64,000 nt of DNA from Actinomadura rubteroloni (GTDB lineage Bacteria; Actinomycetota; Actinomycetes; Streptosporangiales; Streptosporangiaceae), in contig NZ_MTBP01000006.1 in assembly GCF_002911665.1 (NCBI RefSeq), forward strand, positions 141,763 to 205,762. The letters are read 5' to 3'. Of the stretch, positions 18,282-27,025 are shown piece by piece (the stretch's first letter is position 1; each line of letters begins with the position of its first letter). The notes below the pieces were generated by a model, which saw nothing but the letters and a program-made list of their open reading frames with translations, was not told the origin of the DNA and ran no database searches. Position numbers and translations under genes: made by a program.

Positions 18282-19346
18282 ATGCCGCTGCTGCGCGTCC
18301 GCGCCGAGATCGAGGACCGTCCGGGCCGGCTGGCCCTGCTCACCGCCGCGCTGGCCCGGCGGGGCGCCAACATCCTCGGGCTCTCGGTCCAGCTCGGCCC
18401 CGACGGCGTGGTCGACGAGTTCATCGTCGACGTCCCCGGCGGCGACACCGCGGCGGACGACCTCGGGCGCGCGCTCGCGGGCGCGGGCGCGCTGCGCACC
18501 GCCGTCGCCCCCGCCCGGCCGCGCGAGCTGGTGGACGAGACGACCCGCGCGCTCGTCCTGGCCGCCCGGCTGCGCGCCGAGCCGCACACGCTGCCGGACG
18601 TCCTCGCCGAGCTGCTGCGCGCCGACGACGCCCGCTGGTCCACCGCCGCCGAGACCGACGACGACCCCGCCGCGCTCGTGGTGCCGGTCGGGCAGCGCCG
18701 CGCCGTGCTGGTGCGCCGTTCCGGGCTGCCCTTCACGACCACCGAGGCGGCGCGCGCCGACGCGATGGTCCGGGCGGTGCTGCCCGCCGCCGGGCCGCTG
18801 CCCGCGTCGCGGCGGGTGGTGCTGCGCGACGGCACGGCGGTCGTCGTCCGCCCGGTCGAGACCCGCGACGTCGAGGCGATCACCGCGATGCACGACCGCT
18901 GCTCGCAGGCGACGCGGCGGATGCGCTACTTCAGCGCCAAGCCGTCGCTGCCGCGCCGCGCGATCGAGCGGTTCTGCGAGCCGTGGCACGGGCTGACGCT
19001 CGTCGCCGAAGGACCGGACGGGTCGGTGCTCGCGCTCGCCCACCTGATCCACGTCCTCGAACCGGGCGTCGCCGAACTGGCGTTCCTGGTCGAGGACGCC
19101 TGGCAGGGCCGGGGCCTCGGCCGCCTGCTCACCCGGATGCTCGCCGAACTCGGCCGCGACCGGGGCCTGGTCGAACTGCGCGCGACGACGTTCAGCGAGA
19201 ACGCCACGATGCGGCGGCTGCTGACCGCGCTCGGCGGCCGGACGCTGCGCACCGAGGAGCCCGCCGTGGTGGAGATCCGGCTGCGGCTGGACGGCCGGGC
19301 GCCGGGACGCGCCCTGGCAGGATTGCGGGGTGACCGGCATCTATGA
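18282..19346 (+). CDS. ACT-domain/GNAT fusion, probable amino-acid-regulated protein acetyltransferase
   Basis: 354 aa. Residues 1-75 form an ACT domain (LRVRAEIEDRPGRLALLTAAL, GANILGLSVQLG), a small-molecule sensor that usually binds amino acids. The C-terminal half (from about 185) is a GNAT domain with AELAFLVEDAWQGRGLGRLLTRML, in which the QGRGLG loop binds acetyl-CoA. ACT-GNAT fusions known from Micromonospora and relatives are allosteric protein-lysine acetyltransferases acting on acyl-CoA synthetases; that role is inferred here. The ATG has GGAAGGA 9 bases upstream. The next gene overlaps it by 17 bases. Confidence 0.92.
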   Translation: MPLLRVRAEIEDRPGRLALLTAALARRGANILGLSVQLGPDGVVDEFIVDVPGGDTAADDLGRALAGAGALRTAVAPARPRELVDETTRALVLAARLRAEPHTLPDVLAELLRADDARWSTAAETDDDPAALVVPVGQRRAVLVRRSGLPFTTTEAARADAMVRAVLPAAGPLPASRRVVLRDGTAVVVRPVETRDVEAITAMHDRCSQATRRMRYFSAKPSLPRRAIERFCEPWHGLTLVAEGPDGSVLALAHLIHVLEPGVAELAFLVEDAWQGRGLGRLLTRMLAELGRDRGLVELRATTFSENATMRRLLTALGGRTLRTEEPAVVEIRLRLDGRAPGRALAGLRGDRHL

Positions 19347-20124
19347 CGACCCCTGGGCCTACGAGCTTGCCTGCTCCTTCCGCGACGTCGAACCGGAGGT
19401 CGACGCGGTGCTCGGCTGGTGCCGGCGGCACGGCGCGGGCACACCGGGATCGGTGCTGGAACTCGCCGCCGGCCCGGCCGAGCACGCCCGCGCGTTCGCC
19501 CGCCGGGGCGTCGCCGCCACCGCGCTCGACCTGAACCCGGCGATGTGCGCGTACGCGCGCGAGCGGGCCGCGCGCGAGGGCGTCGCGATCGACGTCGTGC
19601 GCGGCGACATGACCGCGTTCGCGCTCGGCCGCCGCTTCGACCTCGTGGTGACGATGCTGGACTCGACGTCCCACCTCATGACGCTGGACGCGTTCGTCGC
19701 CCACCTGGACCGCGCCGCCGGGCACCTGGCGCCCGGCGGCCTCTACGTCCTGGAGATGTCGCACCCGCGCGACCGGCTCGGCGACCCGAGCGTCGGCACG
19801 GCGTGGACGGTCGAGCGCGACGGCGTCCGGGCGTCGGTGCGCTGGGGCGGGCGCGAGGACGTCCTTGACCCCGTGACGCAGATCGCCCCGGACCGCGTCG
19901 TCATGACGATCGAGTCCGGGGCGGAGCCGCGCACGATCCGCGACGTCGTCCCCTACCGGTTCTGGACGGCGACGGAGCTGGCCGCCGCCGTCCGGCTGTC
20001 GGGACGGCTGGAGATCGCCGCCCAGTACGGCGACTTCGGCGACGTGCCCGTCACCGACGCCGCCGCCTGGCGGATGATCAGCGTGCTGCGTCAGCCGAGC
20101 GACGCCCAGCCCGGCATCGGGTAG
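19330..20124 (+). CDS. SAM-dependent methyltransferase (class I)
   Basis: 264 aa from GTG 19330, which overlaps the end of the ACT-GNAT gene. Class I Rossmann motifs are visible: motif I VLELAAGPAEHARAFA, the acidic residue after beta-2 in TALDLNPAMCAYA, VVRGDMTAF, and FDLVVTMLDSTSHLM as motif IV. LAPGGLYVLEMSHP follows. It resembles small-molecule methyltransferases; the acceptor is unknown. Its last 34 bases overlap the 3' end of glyA on the other strand. Confidence 0.9.
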   Translation: MTGIYDDPWAYELACSFRDVEPEVDAVLGWCRRHGAGTPGSVLELAAGPAEHARAFARRGVAATALDLNPAMCAYARERAAREGVAIDVVRGDMTAFALGRRFDLVVTMLDSTSHLMTLDAFVAHLDRAAGHLAPGGLYVLEMSHPRDRLGDPSVGTAWTVERDGVRASVRWGGREDVLDPVTQIAPDRVVMTIESGAEPRTIRDVVPYRFWTATELAAAVRLSGRLEIAAQYGDFGDVPVTDAAAWRMISVLRQPSDAQPGIG

Positions 20125-21362
20125 GCGGCCATCAGGTCGCGGATCTCGGCGGCCACGCGGTCGGCGACGGTCGTGTCGCCCTTGGCCGCCGCGACGACCA
20201 CGTCGTCGAACCACGCCGCGACGCGCGGCATCAGGTCGGGCGTCAGGCCCCGCGTCGTGATCGCGGCGGTGCCGATGCGCAGCCCGGACGGGTCGAACGG
20301 CTTGCGCGGGTCGAACGGGACGGCGTTGTAGTTCAGCTCGATGCCCGCCTCGTCCAGCGCGCGGGCGGCGGGCTTGCCGGCGACGTCCTTGTTCGTCAGG
20401 TCGATGAGGATCAGGTGGTTGTCGGTGCCGCCGGACACCAGGTCGTAGCCGCGCTCCAGCAGCGCGTCCGCGAGCGCGGCGGCGTTCGCGACGATCCGCC
20501 GCGCGTAGTCGGCGAAGTCGGGCCGGGCCGCCTCGGCGAGCGCGACGGCGATCGCGGCGGTCGTGTGGTTGTGCGGGCCGCCCTGAAGGCCGGGGAAGAC
20601 GGCCCGGTCGACCGCCTTCGCGTGCTCGCCGGTCGTGAGGATCATCGCGCCGCGCGGCCCGCGCAGCGTCTTGTGCGTCGTGGTGGTGACGACGTCGGCG
20701 TGCCCGACGGGCGAGGGGTGCGCGCCGCCCGCGACGAGCCCGGCGATGTGCGCGATGTCGGCGGCCAGGACCGCCCCGCACTCGCGCGCGATCTCGGCGA
20801 ACGCCGGGAAGTCGATCGTCCGGGGCAGCGCGGTGCCGCCGCACCAGATCAGCTTGGGCCGCTCGCGCAGCGCCAGCTCGCGGACCTGGTCCATGTCGAC
20901 GCGGCCGGTGTCGCGGCGGACCTCGTAGCGGACGGCGTTGAACCACTTGCCGGTCGCCGACACCGTCCAGCCGTGCGTGAGGTGGCCGCCCATCGGCAGC
21001 GACAGCCCGAGCACCGTGTCGCCCGGCTCCAGGAACGCCGCGTAGACGGCGAGGTTGGCGGGCGACCCCGAGTACGGCTGGACGTTGGCGTGCTCCGCGC
21101 CGAACAGCGTCCGGGCGCGCTCGACGGCCAGCAGCTCCAGCGGGTCGATGTTCTGCTGGCCCTCGTAGTAGCGGCGGCCCGCGTACCCCTCGGAGTACTT
21201 GTTGGTGAGGACCGAGCCGGTCGCCTCCAGCACGGCGGGCGACACGTAGTTCTCCGACGCGATGAGCCGGATCTTCTCGAACTGCCGGCGGGCCTCGGCC
21301 TCCACCAGCCCGGCGACGCTCGGGTCCTGGCCGTGCAGGTGGGGAAGGGACGGCTGGTGCAT
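20091..21362 (-). CDS. glyA: Serine hydroxymethyltransferase
   Basis: PLP enzyme converting serine and tetrahydrofolate to glycine and methylene-tetrahydrofolate, the main cellular one-carbon source. 423 aa, normal length. IRLIASENYVSPAV (31-44) and NKYSEGYAGRRYYEGQQNID are family signatures, and K231 in TTTTHKTLRGPRG binds PLP. The ATG has GGAGG 7-8 bases upstream. The leader carries a ZTP (pfl) riboswitch, so GlyA synthesis is expected to rise when ZMP/ZTP signals a shortage of 10-formyl-tetrahydrofolate. The promoter lies about 140 bases upstream at TAGGCT (21500-21505). Confidence 0.97.
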   Translation of the reverse strand: MHQPSLPHLHGQDPSVAGLVEAEARRQFEKIRLIASENYVSPAVLEATGSVLTNKYSEGYAGRRYYEGQQNIDPLELLAVERARTLFGAEHANVQPYSGSPANLAVYAAFLEPGDTVLGLSLPMGGHLTHGWTVSATGKWFNAVRYEVRRDTGRVDMDQVRELALRERPKLIWCGGTALPRTIDFPAFAEIARECGAVLAADIAHIAGLVAGGAHPSPVGHADVVTTTTHKTLRGPRGAMILTTGEHAKAVDRAVFPGLQGGPHNHTTAAIAVALAEAARPDFADYARRIVANAAALADALLERGYDLVSGGTDNHLILIDLTNKDVAGKPAARALDEAGIELNYNAVPFDPRKPFDPSGLRIGTAAITTRGLTPDLMPRVAAWFDDVVVAAAKGDTTVADRVAAEIRDLMAAYPMPGWASLG

Positions 21363-21392
21363 GGACGCCTCCGCTGCTTCGCCGCCGGGACG

Positions 21393-21421
21393 GTACGAGG
21401 CCCCGGCGTGGGGACCCGTAC
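21393..21421 (-). promoter_or_regulatory. Expression-platform hairpin between ZTP riboswitch and glyA RBS
   Basis: On the transcript, GTACG (21417-21421) pairs with CGTAC (21393-21397) and interior G/C stretches extend the stem. Its 3' arm contains GCCTC (21397-21401), which is complementary to GAGGC in the glyA Shine-Dalgarno region (21367-21371). Forming this hairpin would keep GCCTC away from the RBS; opening it would allow RBS masking. The switching direction is inference. Confidence 0.5.
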
Positions 21422-21499
21422 ACCCAGGCGCGCGGTGTGCGGACGGTTCGCTTCCCGGTGGTCGGATCCACCTTGACTGCGCCAGTCGCGTTGCCGTCC
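21418..21499 (-). ncRNA. ZTP (pfl) riboswitch upstream of glyA
   Basis: Read on the minus strand, the leader contains the pfl-motif blocks in order: GCGACTGGCG (21480s), GGTGG ... CCACCGGGAAGC (21475 to 21450; the GGTGG/CCACC arm closes a short stem), and the 3' block CGCGCGCCTGGGTG (21437 to 21421) that forms the pseudoknot/ligand pocket. This class senses ZTP/ZMP and is often found before glyA, folD or purH. Upstream of it lies TAGGCT as -10 (21500-21505), which places the transcription start at the 5' edge of the motif. Boundaries are good to a few bases. Confidence 0.88.
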
Positions 21500-21505
21500 A
21501 GCCTA
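21500..21505 (-). promoter_or_regulatory. glyA -10 box
   Basis: TAGGCT on the minus strand, a common actinobacterial -10 form, immediately upstream of the riboswitch. I see no strong -35. Confidence 0.5.
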
Positions 21506-21535
21506 GCGGGCCGCGTGCGCGCCCGGAAGACGCGA

Positions 21536-21575
21536 CGGGGCCCGCGGGGAGGGCGCGCCCTCCCCGCGGGCCCCG
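21536..21575 (-). terminator. 40-bp perfect palindrome, terminator of rbpA
   Basis: The 40 bases are identical to their own reverse complement: 20-base arms, nearly all G and C, with a GCGC centre. It begins 15 bases past the rbpA stop and ends about 30 bases before the glyA -10 box, so it insulates glyA and its riboswitch from read-through. No other hairpin noted in the window has arms this long. Confidence 0.8.
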
Positions 21576-21589
21576 CGGTCGCTCGTCGC

Positions 21590-21964
21590 TCAGCCGCGCC
21601 CGGCGGCCTCCAGCGCGCGCTTCACCGCGGCGCGCTTGGCCCGCAGCTTGGCGAGGGCCTCCTCCAGGATGGCCTCGCCGTCCTCATCGCTGCGCCGCTC
21701 CTTCACGTACGCGAGGTGCGTCTTGTAGGGCTCGGTCTTCGGCGGTGCCGGCGGGCTGTCCTTGTCCTGCCCGGCCGGGAAGCCGCAGCGCGGGCAGTCC
21801 CACGTCTCCGGCACCGCGACGTCGGTCGCGAAGCTCGGCCGGGTCTCGTGCCGGTTGGCGCAGTAGAAGGTCACCCAGACCCGGGGGGCCGCGTCGCCGC
21901 GCTCGGCCTCTCCCATCGGCCCGGCCCCGACACGGCTGCCCCGAATCGCGTTGCCACTACCCAC
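21590..21964 (-). CDS. rbpA: RNA polymerase-binding protein RbpA
   Basis: Actinobacterial transcription factor that binds RNA polymerase and group 1/2 sigma factors and stabilises open complexes. 124 aa, as expected. The N-terminal tail NAIRGSRVGAGPMGE is the conserved RbpA tail that contacts polymerase near the -10 DNA. A zinc-ribbon-like core follows with CANRHE and CPRCG, and the C-terminal basic helix (ILEEALAKLRAKRAAVKRAL) forms the sigma-interaction domain. GTG start with GAGGAG upstream. Confidence 0.97.
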   Translation of the reverse strand: MGSGNAIRGSRVGAGPMGEAERGDAAPRVWVTFYCANRHETRPSFATDVAVPETWDCPRCGFPAGQDKDSPPAPPKTEPYKTHLAYVKERRSDEDGEAILEEALAKLRAKRAAVKRALEAAGRG

Positions 21965-22039
21965 GGACTACTCCTCGCTCAGTGTTGCCGCGTCCGTCCG
22001 CCCGACGGTGCCGCGGCGCTCGCATGTCTCGGCGGCCGG

Positions 22040-22279
22040 TCAGGCGCCCTTGCTCTTGAACAGCAGGCCCAGCACCACGACCGACGCCAGCCAGATGATC
22101 CCGAGACCGATCGTCAGGCGGTCCAGGTTGCGCTCGACGACCGACGAACCGCCGAGCGACGACGAGATGCCGCCGCCGAACATGTCGGACAGCCCGCCGC
22201 CCTTGCCCTTGTGCATCAGGACGAGGACCACCATCAGCAGGCTCGCGACGATGAGCACGATGGACGTTGCGATGATCAC
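22040..22279 (-). CDS. secG: Preprotein translocase subunit SecG
   Basis: Small integral membrane subunit of the SecYEG protein-export channel. 79 aa with two membrane helices (residues 3-21 and 54-74) separated by the family loop HKGKGGGLSDMFGGG. It follows tpiA on the same strand after 159 bases, the usual gap-pgk-tpiA-secG order of Gram-positive bacteria. I see no other gene in the 159-base gap. Confidence 0.96.
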   Translation of the reverse strand: MIIATSIVLIVASLLMVVLVLMHKGKGGGLSDMFGGGISSSLGGSSVVERNLDRLTIGLGIIWLASVVVLGLLFKSKGA

Positions 22280-22438
22280 AGTTCAGCGCCTTCTCTGGCC
22301 ACCCCCGCCGGGGCGGGGCGTTCTCGGATGCGGGACGAGCGTCGAGCCGGGCGTTTGCCCGTCAGGTACGAAGGGTACGACGAACGGACGTCTGGTTCGG
22401 CAAGAACCCCCGGGACAGACCGAATCAATCCGTTCGGA

Positions 22439-23236
22439 TCAGGCCGGAAGGTCCCGGTACCGGCAGATCTTGACGAACTCGCCGGGGTCGAGACTGGCAC
22501 CGCCGACCAGCGCGCCGTCCACGTCGGACTGGGCCATGATCCCGGCGATGTTCGCGCCCTTGACCGACCCGCCGTACAGGATACGGATCCGCGCGGCCGT
22601 GTCACCGTCGTACAGCTCGCCGACACGGGCGCGGATCGCCGCGCAGACCTCCTGGGCGTCCTGCGCGGACGCGGTCTTGCCGGTGCCGATCGCCCAGACC
22701 GGCTCGTAGGCGATGACGAGCCCGGCCGCCTGCTCGGCGGTGACCTTCTGCAGCGCGCCGTCGACCTGCGCGACGCAGTGCGCGATGTGCTCGCCCGCCT
22801 CGCGGACCTCCAGCCGCTCCCCCACGCACACGATCGGCGTGATCTCCGCGCCGAGCGCGGCCCGCGCCTTGGCGTTGACGAGCGCGTCGTCCTCGTGGTG
22901 GTACTCGCGCCGCTCGGAGTGCCCGACGGTGACGTAGGAGCAGCCGAGCTTGGCGAGCATCGCGGCCGACACCTCGCCGGTGTAGGCGCCGGACGCGTGC
23001 TGGGACACGTCCTGGGCGCCGTAGGAGAGGTCGAGCTTGTCGGCGTCCACGAGCGTCTGCACCGAGCGCAGGTCGGTGAACGGCGGCAGGACGGCGATGT
23101 CCACCGCGTCGTAGTCGGCCTCCTTGAGCCCGAAGGCCAGTTTCTGGACGAGCGCGATGGCTTCCAGGTGGTTGTTGTTCATCTTCCAGTTCCCGGCCAT
23201 CAGCGGCTTTCGGGCGGAAGCGTTCTTCGGGGCCAT
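22439..23236 (-). CDS. tpiA: Triosephosphate isomerase
   Basis: Interconverts dihydroxyacetone phosphate and glyceraldehyde-3-phosphate. 265 aa TIM barrel. Catalytic residues are visible: K18 in GNWKMN, the His in VTVGHSERRE, and the Glu in IAYEPVWAIGTGKTAS, where the last part is the mobile loop 6. The phosphate-binding RILYGGSVKGAN segment is intact. It starts 5 bases after pgk stops, so it is surely in the same operon. Confidence 0.98.
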   Translation of the reverse strand: MAPKNASARKPLMAGNWKMNNNHLEAIALVQKLAFGLKEADYDAVDIAVLPPFTDLRSVQTLVDADKLDLSYGAQDVSQHASGAYTGEVSAAMLAKLGCSYVTVGHSERREYHHEDDALVNAKARAALGAEITPIVCVGERLEVREAGEHIAHCVAQVDGALQKVTAEQAAGLVIAYEPVWAIGTGKTASAQDAQEVCAAIRARVGELYDGDTAARIRILYGGSVKGANIAGIMAQSDVDGALVGGASLDPGEFVKICRYRDLPA

Positions 23237-23241
23237 CGGGG

Positions 23242-24429
23242 TCAGTCCTCCAGAGCCTGCAGGCCGGGCAGCGTCTTGCCCTCGAGGTATTCGAGGCTGG
23301 CGCCGCCGCCGGTCGAGATGTGGGAGAAGGCGTCCTCGTCGAAGCCGAGCCCGCGCACCGCGGCGGCCGAGTCGCCGCCGCCGACGACGGTGAACGCGCC
23401 GGAGTCGATGAGGCCCTGCGCGACGGCGCGGGTGCCGCCCGCGTAGGGGGCCATCTCGAACACGCCCATCGGGCCGTTCCAGAAGATGGTCCGGGCGTCG
23501 GCGAGCCGGTCGGCGAACAGCTTGCCGGACTCGGGGCCGATGTCCAGGCCGAGCCGGTCGGCGGGGATCGCGTCGGCCGCGACGACGTCGTGCTGCGCGT
23601 CGGCCGCGAACGCGGTGGCCGCGACGACGTCCACCGGCAGCACGAACTCGACGCCGTTGGCCTTCGCCCGCTCCAGGTAGGCGCGGACGGTGTCGAGCTG
23701 GTCCTCCTCCAGGAGGCTCTTGCCGACCTCGTGGCCCTGCGCCTTGAGGAAGGTGAAGACCATGCCGCCGCCGATGAGGATGCGGTCGGCCTTGTCCAGG
23801 AGATTGTCGATGACGCCGAGCTTGTCGGAGACCTTGGAGCCGCCGAGCACGACCGCGTAGGGCCGCTCGACGTCCGCACTGAGCCGCCGCAGCACGCCGA
23901 CCTCGGTCGCGATGAGGCCGCCCGCCGCGTGCGGGAGGCGCTGCGGCACGTCGTACACGCTCGCGTGCTTGCGGTGGACGGCGCCGAACCCGTCGCCGAC
24001 GTACAGGTCGGCGAGGGCGGCGAGGCGGTCGGCGAACGCGCCGCGCTCGGCGTCGTCCTTGCTGGTCTCCCCGGCCTCGAAGCGCAGGTTCTCCAGCAGC
24101 CCGACCTCGCCGTCGGCGAGCCCGGCGACGAGCGCGCGGGCCGACTCGCCCGCGACGTCGGCGGCGAGCGGAACGTCGGCGCCGAGCAGCTCGCCGAGCC
24201 GCGCCGCGACCGGCGCGAGCGAGAACTCGGGCTTCACCTCGCCCTTCGGACGGCCGAGGTGGGCGCAGACGACGACCTTCGCGCCCCGCGCGCGCAGCGC
24301 CTCGATCGTCGGCAGGCCGGCCCGGATGCGGCCGTCGTCGGTGATGGCGCCGCCGTCCAGCGGCACGTTGAGGTCGGCGCGGACGAGCACCCGCTTCCCG
24401 GCGACGTCGAGATCGTCGATGGTGCGCAT
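23242..24429 (-). CDS. pgk: Phosphoglycerate kinase
   Basis: Makes ATP from 1,3-bisphosphoglycerate in lower glycolysis. From ATG 24429 it is 395 aa, the normal length; the longer frame upstream is a shadow of gap. The N-terminal signature KRVLVRADLNVPLDGG, the substrate region VVVCAHLGRPKG, and the C-terminal nucleotide loop FTVVGGGDSAAAV are present. GGAAGGAAA lies upstream of the start. It sits between gap and tpiA, with a 14-bp hairpin separating it from gap. Confidence 0.98.
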   Translation of the reverse strand: MRTIDDLDVAGKRVLVRADLNVPLDGGAITDDGRIRAGLPTIEALRARGAKVVVCAHLGRPKGEVKPEFSLAPVAARLGELLGADVPLAADVAGESARALVAGLADGEVGLLENLRFEAGETSKDDAERGAFADRLAALADLYVGDGFGAVHRKHASVYDVPQRLPHAAGGLIATEVGVLRRLSADVERPYAVVLGGSKVSDKLGVIDNLLDKADRILIGGGMVFTFLKAQGHEVGKSLLEEDQLDTVRAYLERAKANGVEFVLPVDVVAATAFAADAQHDVVAADAIPADRLGLDIGPESGKLFADRLADARTIFWNGPMGVFEMAPYAGGTRAVAQGLIDSGAFTVVGGGDSAAAVRGLGFDEDAFSHISTGGGASLEYLEGKTLPGLQALED

Positions 24430-24520
24430 CGGCAAGGCGTTTCCTTCCGTCGGGGGTCGCCCCCGGTGGACACGGCGGGGCGGCGCGGGGGCGCCGCGCG
24501 CGGAGCCCCCGGAGACACGG

Positions 24521-24553
24521 CCGCCGTGGCCGTGCGGGGCACGGCCACGGCGG
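24521..24553 (-). terminator. 14-bp hairpin between gap and pgk
   Basis: Arms 24521-24534 and 24540-24553 pair perfectly with a 5-base loop, 10 bases after the gap stop codon. It may reduce transcription into pgk-tpiA or protect gap mRNA from 3' decay, giving more Gap than Pgk. Confidence 0.65.
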
Positions 24554-24563
24554 GGGGCGTCGG

Positions 24564-25568
<1,005 letters not shown>

Positions 25569-25980
25569 GGAACGGCTCTCCTCATACGTCGTCTCGCCCG
25601 GCGGTGGCCGGACTCTCCACGGGGTGCGTTCTCTTGCTCGCACGGGGTGTTCCCCGCCCGACCCTACCGAATGGCCGGGCCGCTTCCCGACAGGGGAGGC
25701 GAGGGATATCGGGGGGTGAGGCCCCCTCCCCCACCTGGGGGATCGGACTGTCACCCGCCAGGGTCTAGACCTTTGTGTCTAGACCATTGGACAGGGTTCC
25801 CGCCGCTACCGGCAAGGACGCCGGGCACAGCAAACACGGCGTCAGATTTGTTCCGGTATGCGGCTGAGTGCGCCGCAACGCGGCCCCGCCGGGAAAAGTG
25901 GCGGTGATCACCGGGCGCGACCACCGCCCCGGTTGCGGCCCCCGCCGCCCGCCGGTAACGGACGACCGGAACCCCGGAGA
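25569..25980 (-). other. 412-base intergenic region upstream of gap
   Basis: Lies between the whiA stop and the gap start, both on the minus strand. It holds the gap promoter region, two TCTAGA-centred palindromes (separate entry) and a run-rich stretch around 25718-25741 (CCCCTCCCCCACC then GGGGG). I find no credible coding sequence or RNA gene. Confidence 0.7.
25762..25786. promoter_or_regulatory. Tandem DasR-type (GntR/HutC) operator candidates upstream of gap
   Basis: Two copies of a TCTAGA-centred palindrome: GGTCTAGACC at 25762-25771 and TGTCTAGACCA at 25776-25786, centres 14 bp apart. Both match the inner part of the Streptomyces dre consensus TGGTCTAGACCA, the site of DasR, the GlcNAc-phosphate-responsive repressor. 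They lie about 195 bases upstream of the gap start. That DasR binds here is inference. Confidence 0.6.
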
Positions 25981-26961
25981 TCAGGGGGCGAGCATGTCGG
26001 CGGTCAGGTTCGCCTCGGTGCCCGGGAGGCCCTGGTCGCTCGCGCGCTTGTCGGCCATCGCCAGCAGCCGCCGGATCCGGCCCGCGATGGCGTCCTTGGT
26101 CAGCGGCGGCTCCGCGAGCTGGCCCAGCTCCTCCAGCGACGCCTGCTTGTGCTCCAGCCGCAGCCGCCCCGCGCTCACCAGGTGCTCGGGGGCCTCCTCG
26201 CCGAGGATCTCCAGCGCCCGCGCCACCCGCGCGCCCGCCGCGACCGCCGCGCGGGCCGACCGCCGCAGGTTCGCGTCGTCGAAGTTGGCGAGGCGGTTGG
26301 CCGTCGCCCGGACCTCGCGGCGCATCCGCCGCTCCTCCCAGGCCAGCACGCTGTCGTGGGCGCCGAGCCGGGTCAGCAGCGCGCTGATCGCGTCGCCGTC
26401 CCGGACGACCACCCGGTCCACCCCGCGCACCTCCCGCGCCTTGGCGTGGATCTTGAGCCGGCGCGCCGCGCCGACCAGCGCGAGCGCCGCCTCCGGACCC
26501 GGGCAGGTCACCTCCAGCGACATCGACCGGCCCGGCTCGGTCAGCGACCCGTGCGCGAGGAACGCGCCCCGCCACGCCGACTCGGCGTCGCACGCCGCGC
26601 CCGCCACCACGTGCCGGGGCAGCCCCCGCACCGGACGGCCGTTGTTGTCGATCAGGCCCGTCTGCCGGGCCAGGGACTCGCCGTCGCGGAAGATCCGCAC
26701 GACGTAGCGGTTGCCCTTGCGCAGCCCGCTCGGCGCGAGCACCACGACCTCCGAGCCGTGCCCGAACACCTCGGCGACGTCCCGGCGCAGCCGCCGCGCG
26801 GCGACCCCGGTGTCGATCTCGGCCTCCACCACGATGCGGCCGCTCACCAGGTGCAGGCCGCCCGCGAAGCGCAGCAGCGTCGAGACCTCGGCCTTGCGGC
26901 AGCAGGGCTTCAGCACCTGCAGCCTGCTCAGCTCGTCCTTGACCACACCGGTCATCGCCAT
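25981..26961 (-). CDS. whiA: Sporulation/cell-division regulator WhiA
   Basis: DNA-binding protein that, in Streptomyces, works with WhiB to start sporulation septation; related to LAGLIDADG homing endonucleases but without nuclease activity. 326 aa from ATG 26961 (MAMTGVVKDELSRL), with GAGAGG upstream; upstream in-frame codons give no WhiA-like sequence. The C-terminal helix-turn-helix is visible as ASLEELGQLAEPPLTKDAIAGRIRRLLAMA. It is next to yvcK and rapZ, the conserved actinobacterial/firmicute trio. Confidence 0.97.
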   Translation of the reverse strand: MAMTGVVKDELSRLQVLKPCCRKAEVSTLLRFAGGLHLVSGRIVVEAEIDTGVAARRLRRDVAEVFGHGSEVVVLAPSGLRKGNRYVVRIFRDGESLARQTGLIDNNGRPVRGLPRHVVAGAACDAESAWRGAFLAHGSLTEPGRSMSLEVTCPGPEAALALVGAARRLKIHAKAREVRGVDRVVVRDGDAISALLTRLGAHDSVLAWEERRMRREVRATANRLANFDDANLRRSARAAVAAGARVARALEILGEEAPEHLVSAGRLRLEHKQASLEELGQLAEPPLTKDAIAGRIRRLLAMADKRASDQGLPGTEANLTADMLAP

Positions 26962-27025
26962 GAGATGAACCCTCTCCCCCTGTCCGGACTCCCAGCAGTG
27001 TGGCCGAAGTCGGCCGCGCGGGTCG

